This document shows positions 57,176-64,000 of a stretch of DNA of 64,000 bases, piece by piece. The DNA is from Schistocephalus solidus (taxonomy: Eukaryota > Platyhelminthes > Cestoda > Diphyllobothriidea > Diphyllobothriidae): the NCBI GenBank assembly GCA_017591395.1, contig WEDG01000803.1, forward strand, positions 124,001 through 188,000, given 5' to 3'. The position numbers were made by a program, and so were the translations under genes. Under the pieces are notes generated by a model. The model was not told the origin of the DNA and ran no database searches. It was given only the letters and a program-made list of their open reading frames with translations. The first letter of the stretch is position 1, and each line of letters opens with the position of its first letter.

Positions 57176-58985
57176 CTAGAAGCTTAGTTACACACAAGTC
57201 ACCTTCTTGTGCCAATGCCGACCTGTGGCATAAGGTGAAGAGCATCGCATGCGACCGTCGAACTGGCAAACCTGATTAGTGGTCATTTATATGTCCGTTA
57301 CCTAGTCAATTTGATAACTTTAAAAAATAGAAACTCACTGCGGTGTGAGCCTAGTATTTCAAAGAAGAAAATGGAAAGTATCAAATAACAGGCGTATTGG
57401 CATCAAAAGATTACTTGAAGGTGTGTATAGATTTGCGAATTCGTGTTGTTTCTATCGCCAAAATTTTGTTAAAATACCTAGCAATGAAAAAGGGATTTGC
57501 TGCAGTTTCTTTCATACGAAGATTTTAAGTTCCGCAAGTAACTATTAAAAAGGGAACCTAAATTACCCTCAATTAGCAATTAGCAATTAGCAATGTTGGA
57601 CGACAATAAGCAAAGAGTAACAGGTGCCGATAAGTGCAAAAGGTGACAAGTATAAAAAGAAATAAATAGAAAACTACCCGGTTGTTTCTTTCGCGCTTGA
57701 AGTTTGTTGCGCAGAACTATAAACAGGGTCATTTGTATCGTATGCCTACCGAGAAGAGAATAATAAGGAGAAAAATTCACAAACATTAACTGAGACCTGC
57801 GAAAAACCATAGAAAATACGCAAAATCAATATTCCATATTGCTTTTGGAGTAAACTTTAAGTAGAACTCCAGGTTTAACATGCGCGCCAATTTATAGCAT
57901 CAATTCAAATTCAAATTCTGGATCTTACTGAAATACATGGGGAGGCCACTTCAACCGCCTTTCAGGTTTTAACAAATGATTACCTTCTCAGGTTGTTTTA
58001 GTTGGAAACCACCATGTCCCAGTTACCTTGCTTTCGTCAATGTCCACACATTATGGACACAGAATTCCCTGCCAGTAATGGGAATTTATCGATTTTTCCT
58101 TTGTTAGGGCTACCCCACTATGACCTTGAGCTTCCACTTGAAGGCCACGTGGGTGGCTGCAAAGTAACTTTAACATTTGTAATGGGGAAATATTACGGAC
58201 AAGGGCACAAGGGTAAGTGGAATGGTCATTTGTTTTACAAAGGTGCGTTCTGATTTCCCTTATCGATGTCGATAGTACTTCTAAGTTGGCAGACCAGCCA
58301 CCATGGTAGATCCATTCTGTCCGAAGCTCCCTTGACCTTTAAAATTTTTCAAAATAGGTTTGCTTATTAACTTGCGCGTTATTTTTTTTGGCACCTCTTC
58401 CCACAGGATTAAAGTAAATACAAACAAATGCATCTGCGAAACGCTGATCGAAATAGTTTACTCATATTTCCTCTGTGCTTTTGAAAATTTTGCGACGATC
58501 AACTATGTACTTCGCTATGCTAAAGAAAATAAATCAAGTTCAGTTTAAGGTTTGGTTTAAGGTTAGGATAAGGGTTGCGTTGGCCTGCCACTTAACATGA
58601 TACCCAAGCAAATCTTCTTTAAGAAATAATATATTTTATATTGCGCGTCTGTTCCAGTACCTCGTTTGATTAATAAAAACATATGCAGGAAATGCGAGTA
58701 TTGTCACTGCCTTCAGCAGACTCCGGAAGTTGTCTCGCTTATCTTCCTTACTGGTAAACTAATATTGTCATCATTCTCATTCTATAGAATCTGAAATGCA
58801 TCACAATCTAACATTTCAAATACTTCTAAAGAAATTCGATGAAAGGATAATTATCTCAATAAACACAAAATGATATGTTAACGATTGCAACCGGCCTTTC
58901 AAAAATGTGATCTGATGAAATATTTTATCCATCTGACGTCGATATCATCGAAATCCAGTGGAAAGCTGTTTATTTTAGTCATCCA
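57176..58985. other. No confident gene
   Basis: Holds a short tandem of CAATTAG at 57571-57592 and a stretch at 58640-58760 whose reverse complement resembles 60370-60450. The frames at 57580-57810 (minus) and 58002-58253 (plus) have no recognised motif. Confidence 0.4.
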
Positions 58986-58987
58986 AA

Positions 58988-59690
58988 TTGGTCCTAGAAG
59001 AGCTGGAAAAGATCGCTTTCACCCGACAGCAGCCTATCTTTTGGCACCGTTACGTAGACGACACATTTGTTATCGTGAAGAGGAACATGCTGCAGCATTT
59101 CCATGATCACCTTAACTCGATCTTCCCAGATATACAATTCACGAGGGAAGAAGAAAAAGAGCATCGGCTCCCTTTCCTTGATGTACTTGTCAGGCGACGT
59201 CCGAACGGCGAAATAGAAACGGCTGTCTACAGGAAAGCGACAAACACCATGCGGCTTCTCAATTTTTACAGCAACCATCCGGCGGCTCACAAACAAAGCT
59301 GTGTAAAAACACTGTTCAAACGCATTCAGACGCATAGCAGCAACCCGGCGGTAAAAGCACTTGAGGCCCGTTACCTCCGCGACCAGTTTATGTGAACGGC
59401 TATCCGAAGGACAGATTAAATCCGAATGAGCAGTCAGGAGTAGAGTATCGCATCCTGTGCCAAAACTGTTCATGTAACTACACAGGACAGGCTTGACGTA
59501 TGCTTAGATCGCGCATACACGAGCACAAGCTTGCAGTTAGACGGGGTAATGGTTTATCTCAAGTGGCTGCCCACACCTACGAAACAGGTCACGAATTTAA
59601 CTTCGCAGCCACGAAGATCATCGCCCACGCCAGATGCAAGACAAGCCGAGAATTGCTTGAAGCCTAGACCTCCAATGAGAACTCGGTCAA
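58988..59690 (+). pseudogene. Penelope-like element ORF (end of RT + GIY-YIG), broken
   Basis: The first frame has LEELEKIAFTRQQPIFWHRY, VDDTFVIVKR (YVDD at 59051-59062), SIFPDIQFTREEE, LPFLDVLVRR and KQSCVKTLFKRIQTHS. A frameshift at about 59393 leads into NGYPKDRLNP, VEYRILCQNCSCNYTGQ, a TGA stop, then RMLRSRIHEHKLAVRRGNG and TYETGHEFNF, the GIY-YIG part, and another stop before SVNRFIDLAPAY. It is truncated just before the YVDD box. Same lineage as the 3.4 kb copy. Confidence 0.85.
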
Positions 59691-59915
59691 TCGATTTATC
59701 GATCTGGCACCGGCGTATATGGCCCTGAGTAGTCAACTCTGGACTGGTGCCACTGGTGTCTGATTGGCCCCTGCCCCCCCCCCCCACCATAAATGTTACT
59801 CGTTTATGTTGCCGTTTTGAATCTGACGATGGACTACAGTAAAAGTTCGAAAGCTCAGACGAAGAAAGCCATGATTCCGGTGAACGAACAACCTTCCTTT
59901 TCTTCACTTATAAAC
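59691..59915 (+). mobile_element. Penelope-like 3' end with decayed hammerhead (59817-59861)
   Basis: Continues the element to AAAGCCATGATTCCGG and CTTCCTTTTCTTC. The hammerhead-like motif has CTGACGA, GAAA and AGCTC intact, but stem I pairs at one position only. A C-run lies at 59774-59785. Confidence 0.7.
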
Positions 59916-60460
59916 ACACCTGAAGTGCGGACATTCGCATCCATTCGTGAAACAGCCAATTCTCGTGAAACTTTGTTCGAACATTTAGTCGACAATCGGG
60001 CTGTGTTTTAACGGTCATATTTTACATTAAACCTAATCTGAACAACTAATTCGGTAAAAAAACGTACTAAAGAAATAGTACCAAGTGTAATTCTACTTTT
60101 GCTGCTTTATTTAATCGTTTGTTGTCACGAACGGGCTTCCTGTACATTCAAAACTTAAGTTAACTTAGTTACATATTTTTTCACGGTTTCTAAATTTTCC
60201 GTGTTTCTACAACATTAAGTATTTCTAAGCAATGTAATATTAATTGGTAAACCGCAATATGCCTTCTTTTTATGAACGTTTGTTCCTTTGAGGGACGCAC
60301 CCTGGGCCGATTTTGTGTAACAGGCCGCTTCTTGTGAATTCTATGAGATTTCATAAGATAGGACAGAATCGACTGCTTGCTAAGAATGCGAATATTCGCA
60401 CGGCCTTCAACAGACTCAGTTAGCTTCCTCGCTCCTTTTCCACACATATAAAACTACTTG
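59916..60460. other. No confident gene
   Basis: A basic minus-strand frame at 60447-60190 has no recognised motif and partly resembles 58640-58760, so it may be a repeat. Confidence 0.35.
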
Positions 60461-60461
60461 T

Positions 60462-60560
60462 GGTGGATAAACGCTTCGCCGATCGGTTTCGGGACTCACA
60501 CGTCACGTTCTGTCTTGGAGATCATCCTCAAGTCCCGCCAGTAGGCCGACAAAGATAAGA
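60462..60560 (-). mobile_element. SINE scrap
   Basis: GCCGATCGG.TTC.GGACTCAC, TCAAGTCCCGCCAG and GACAAAGATAAG match the GATCGGTTACAGG subfamily. Confidence 0.5.
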
Positions 60561-60737
60561 CAAATACAACTAATATTATTTTTTTCCAGTTTTACAGAAG
60601 TCTTTGTGCCCCATTTTTAGTGGGCTTACATGATCGATCCTTGCTAATAATTTATTTCGCCAAATCATTTGTATGAAAGCGGAAAAAAGATATTTCGTTA
60701 AGGTCGCTGTTGTCTGTCAAAAAATCATTATGCTTAC

Positions 60738-60911
60738 TTGAGCCATATTCTTGAATTTAGAATTGCTTTTCCATGTGTGTACTACGAGATAGGTGTAGAG
60801 CCGTCTTGGAACGGCTCTTTCGATCGAATTGTACCAGTTGACAATCTGTGCGATTAGGCGAATGGTAGCCTCTTTTCGGACATTATCGATGTCGCCAACC
60901 GCAAGACCAAC
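60738..60911 (-). CDS. Orphan exon of an unidentified gene
   Basis: 58 codons open throughout, bounded by a strong acceptor (TTTTCATTTAG) and donor (GTAAGC), in phase 0 at both ends. Residues include VGDIDNVRKEATIRLIAQIV, then NWYNSIERAVPRRLYTYLVV and HTWKSNSKFKNMAQ. The pattern suggests a soluble helical protein; I do not recognise the family. No other exon of the gene could be found nearby. Confidence 0.55.
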
Positions 60912-61345
60912 CTAAATGAAAACCAGAGAAGATTATCCGATAGCCGAAACAACAGAGCCGGACTTTAACAACGGAGCTGCTATTTTTTCTGATCTCACTT
61001 GGAAATTTCATCATAGTTTTAAATCGGTTGGACTATTTTGCTCATATTGACCCCTCTTCGTTACCTGAAATCGAACAATCGGGTAACCTGCACACTAAAC
61101 TAGCAATAAGTTGAAGGAAGTAAAATCTGGCATAAATTTTTGTGTGTCATAAACTGGCGATTGTTAATGAATTCGACATTTGTGGTTTTTGGTCATTATA
61201 TATCAATTGAGATCTTTCATTTTTTAGTTTTTGCGTAACAGGTGTTAAACTCGGTGAATGGAGGAATTTTACTGAGAATTTGAGAATAATACCTTAAACT
61301 TCAAGCGCATCTCTTTCTCTCTCAATCACTCTCTCTATCTCACAC
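60912..61345. other. No recognisable gene
   Basis: Probable intron of the gene containing the exon at 60738-60911; ends in a CT/CA-rich tract. Confidence 0.35.
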
Positions 61346-61860
61346 ACATGAACGACAGTTCGACCGTCGTAGTCCGATGATGTCCACCGTATGCTCCACA
61401 CCAGATAGTGCAGGGACGGTGACTTGCGCGTAAATTACTTTTAAGTGATAGTAGCCTTGCGCTGTAGCTACCGCACTCTCTCCTCCTCCCTCACCTGAGC
61501 CCGGTGTCAAGACAAAGTCAAGAAGACCGGAGGCAGGAGAGGACGCAGGTGGCTGGCGCGGCCGGAACCGCCCCTGGGCGTGCCACCACACATGGCTCTA
61601 ATCTCACGGAGTAGAAGTGCCATAAAGGCCACATTAAGAAGGAGTCATTGCAGCCTGACTCTCAGTTCGCCAGTCAGCCACTACACACAAAACATACATT
61701 GGGCTGAACACGCGGTGCGAGTGTTCCCGTCAGTTTGCAACCTTCCAAGCCACTCATTTAGCGCACCGTGATAGTTTCAAGCCCATCAGATGGTTTATAG
61801 TGAGGAAAATGCGCTGAGATGTCGACCTCACTCTTTACCCCACACCACAATCTGACCACC
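61346..61860 (-). repeat. TG-tailed repeat copy, long form
   Basis: After a CACACACA tract: CGACAGTTCGACCGTCG, GGTGACTTGCGCG, CCGCACTCTCTCCTCCTCCC, GGTGGCTGGCGCGGCCGG, then the long-form end (GCCATAAAGGCCACATTAAG, CAGTTTGCAACCTTCCAAGC, GCGCACCGTGATAGTTTCAA). Confidence 0.8.
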
Positions 61861-61881
61861 ATCCGAGCCACTCAGTTGTCT

Positions 61882-62262
61882 TACGACAGTTCGACCGTCG
61901 TAGTCCGACGATGTCCACCGTATGCTCCATGGGAAAGTGGAGCAGGGACGGTGACTTGCGCGTGATTTAGTTTAAAGTGATAGTAGACTTGCGCTGTATC
62001 TACCGCACTCTCTCCTCCTCCCCCACCTGAGCCCGGTGTCAAGACAAAGTCAAGAAGACCGGAGGCAGGAGAGGACGCAGGTGGCTGGCGCGGCCGGGTC
62101 CCCTAAGTCCAAGCCGCCCTAGGCGTGCCACCACACCTTCCATGTTCGGCATTTGGCAGCAGAGCGCAACCCGAATAACGCATGCCGTGCCCTTATATGG
62201 CCCCCGTGTTGGTCCGACACATCTACCACGTGGCCCGTATAGGGGGCCACGTTAACTGAATG
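61882..62262 (-). repeat. TG-tailed repeat copy, short form
   Basis: Same core, but ends as the 49 kb copy (CATGTTCGGCATTTG, GTTGGTCCGACACATCTACC, GTGGCCCGTATAGGGGGCC) and abuts the rDNA spacer. Confidence 0.8.
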
Positions 62263-63018
62263 GTTACCCCGCCTTTGAAGGGTATAGTGGCCTGGGCTAA
62301 TTGCAGGGCTGTATCCGTGGGACCCTTCTGGGCCTTTAGGATAGTGTGCATATGCTATGCCAAGCTTTAGAAAACTATGATCCTTGCTGCCTGGTCTGCG
62401 CTGGCACTTTTTCAGGGGCCTGGTTCCCTGTCGGTGGATGCGTTAGCGCTCCCGCTGGGTATACATGTTGTGCACATGGTTGCCTGATGAAATGTGTCTT
62501 CTCTTTCTGATCTAGAGGAGTGAGTACTAGGCGATGGCGCCTTGCTAAGTTGCGGGTGGCGTGGTGGCGGTAATGATCATGCGGTCGTTGTCGTGTCCCA
62601 TGCCCTCGTCTGTTTCATCGCTAGGGCTATTCAGCTGGTCGCTCCGTGCTTATCTGACGAGATTGACCGTCCTGTGTATGTTGGGCGGGCCGTGCCCGTG
62701 TTTCGTGTGCGTGGTGAGGCCTACCCAACTGTGCCTGTTTATAAACTTGGAAGGGCAGTGTAGCGCTAGCAGTTGCTACAGTCTGTGCCTACTAATAGGC
62801 CGGTTCTGTCCGGTCACTGTGTGCGTGTAAATTCTCCTGCTGCTCACGCAGTCCTGGAAGGATGCAGGGCGGTAAACTGGTGGTAGCAGCCCTTTCGTGT
62901 GTGTGTGTGAGTGGCTGTTGCCGTTGCCGGTCCCACCACCAGTGGGTATGCACGTGTTCGCGCTGATAGTGGGGTGCGTATGCGTACAGGCCTACTGCGT
63001 GTGTGTCGGTGTTTGAAC
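62263..63018 (+). other. Probable rDNA external transcribed spacer (5' ETS)
   Basis: A GC-rich, G/T-biased stretch immediately upstream of the 18S start. Its position makes it the 5' ETS, by inference only; spacer sequences are not conserved. Reading frames in it have no motif. Confidence 0.6.
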
Positions 63019-63052
63019 TACCTGGTTGATCCTGCCAGTAGTCATATGCTTG

Positions 63053-63055
<3 letters not shown>
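63019..63055 (+). rRNA. First 37 bases of 18S rRNA, truncated
   Basis: TACCTGGTTGATCCTGCCAG followed by TAGTCATATGCTTGTCT is the near-universal 5' end of eukaryotic 18S rRNA. The match stops at 63055, where the gene would continue CAAAGATTAAG; a (CA)n tract and a TG-tailed repeat follow. Confidence 0.92.

Positions 63056-63106
<51 letters not shown>
63056..63106. repeat. (CA)n microsatellite
   Basis: Perfect dinucleotide tract between the 18S fragment and the next TG-tailed repeat. On the minus strand it is a (TG)n tail. Confidence 0.98.
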
Positions 63107-63108
<2 letters not shown>

Positions 63109-63450
63109 CAGTTCGACCGTCGTAATCCAACGATGTCCACCGTATGCTCATGGGAAAGTTGAGCAGGGACGGTGACTTGCGCGTGATTTAGTTTAAAGTG
63201 ATAGTAGACTTGCGCTGCATCTACCGCACTCACTTTTCCTCCCCCAGCTGAGCCCGGTTTCCAGACAGAGTCAAGAAGACCAGAGATGGGAAAGGGCGCA
63301 GGTGGAGGGCGCGGCCCTAGGCGTGCCAACACACCTCCATGTTCGGCATTTGTTGTGAGCGCAACCCGGAGTGTAACGCATGCCCGTCGCCTGATAATGG
63401 CCCCGATGTTGGTCCAACGCATCTACCACGTGGCCCGTTTGAGGGGCACA
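63107..63450 (-). repeat. TG-tailed repeat copy, short form
   Basis: Closely matches the copy at 49065-49446, ending TCTACCACGTGGCCCG; its (TG)n tail lies in the 18S fragment. Confidence 0.85.
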
Positions 63451-63454
63451 ACGC

Positions 63455-64000
63455 ACTACACACACGACAGTTCGACCGTCGATTTCGACGGGGTCCACCG
63501 TATGCTCCCGCACCGGGTGGGTGCGACGGTGGCTTGCGCGTGTGGTTAGTGATGGCGATGCGCTTGCGCTGCAGCTACCGCACTCTCTCCTCCTCCCACC
63601 TGAGCCCGGTGATCCAGGAAGCAGAGTCAAAGAAGACCGGAGATGGGAGAAGGGCGCAGGTGGCTGGCGCGGCCGGAGCCGCCCTGGGCGTGCCACCACA
63701 CCTGGCTCGGATCCCACGGTGTGGGAGTGCCATAAAGGCCACATTAAGAAGGAGCCATTGCAGCCTGACTCTCAGTCCGCCAGTCAGCCACTCCACACAA
63801 AACACACATTGGGCTGACCACGCGGTCCGAGTTATCCCGTCAGTTGGCAACCTTCCAAGCCACGGCTTTTAGCGCACCGTGATAGTTTCAAGCGCGTCAG
63901 ATTGTTTATAGTGAGGGAATATGCGCTGAGCTGTCGACCTCACTCTCTCCCCACCCCCAACAGTCAGACTACTGTCCGAGCCGGTCAGTTGCCTGATGTG
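63455..64000 (-). repeat. TG-tailed repeat copy, long form
   Basis: Preceded by a short CA tract. Same core, then the long-form end, matching 61346-61860; it runs to the window edge. Confidence 0.8.

Noticed and set aside
59554..59907. 117-codon minus-strand frame
   Set aside because: Antisense shadow of the Penelope-like GIY-YIG part and its 3' end.
62792..63422. Long minus-strand frames across the rDNA/(CA)n junction
   Set aside because: The frames are held open by the CA repeat and non-coding rDNA spacer.

Overview
This is a eukaryotic, repeat-dominated window. Introns with GT/AG borders (one only 36 bases long), degenerate non-LTR and Penelope-like retroelements, tRNA-derived repeats and an 18S rDNA scrap rule out a bacterial or phage origin. 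The endonuclease reading frame at the left edge resembles the RTE-type proteins abundant in pseudophyllidean (diphyllobothriidean) tapeworms. Together with the tiny intron and the hammerhead-bearing satellite, which resembles the schistosome Sm-alpha family, this points to a flatworm, most likely a cestode. The assignment is inference; no database was searched.

One gene can be assembled fully. It is an oxalate:formate-antiporter-type (OFA) major facilitator transporter on the minus strand, from 32702 down to 20550, in 11 exons. All splice phases agree and the model has 475 codons plus stop. Its introns of 5.5, 1.7 and 1.5 kb carry most of the repeats between 20.7 and 29.7 kb. One further exon (60738-60911, minus) is well supported but not identified, and a weaker one lies at 50226-50311.

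Layout: 1-0.6 kb, 5' part of an RTE-like ORF (minus). 0.6-20 kb, mostly unreadable sequence with scraps of Penelope-like elements (PLE; 3.3, 7.2, 10.2 and 17.6 kb), SINEs (5.6, 12.7 and 19.3 kb), an unclassified repeat pair (4.55 and 5.77 kb) and microsatellites. 20.5-32.7 kb, the transporter gene, with a SINE cluster (24.65-25.6 kb) and a PLE pseudogene (25.6-27.45 kb) inside its largest intron. 33.2-36.5 kb, a CR1-like LINE (minus). 37.4-39.7 kb, a second LINE (plus). 40.8-41.2 kb, a LINE endonuclease scrap. 42.2-48.9 kb, several PLE 3' ends. 50.9-55.8 kb, a tandem array of about 303-bp tRNA-derived units. 59-59.9 kb, another PLE. 61.3-64 kb, several copies of a TG-tailed repeat surrounding an rDNA 5'ETS/18S-start fragment.

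The most interesting signal is structural RNA. The ~303-bp tandem units each carry pol III-type A and B boxes and, downstream of them, a 45-nt segment with hammerhead-ribozyme architecture: CTGATGA, stem II, GAAA, an 8-base palindromic stem III, then the cleavage triplet AUU, closed by a 6-bp stem I. Copies show compensatory stem I changes and some core mutations, and the array has a four-unit higher-order duplication. A separate hammerhead with a fully canonical core lies at 24485-24574 (minus), and the PLE 3' ends carry further hammerhead-like motifs.
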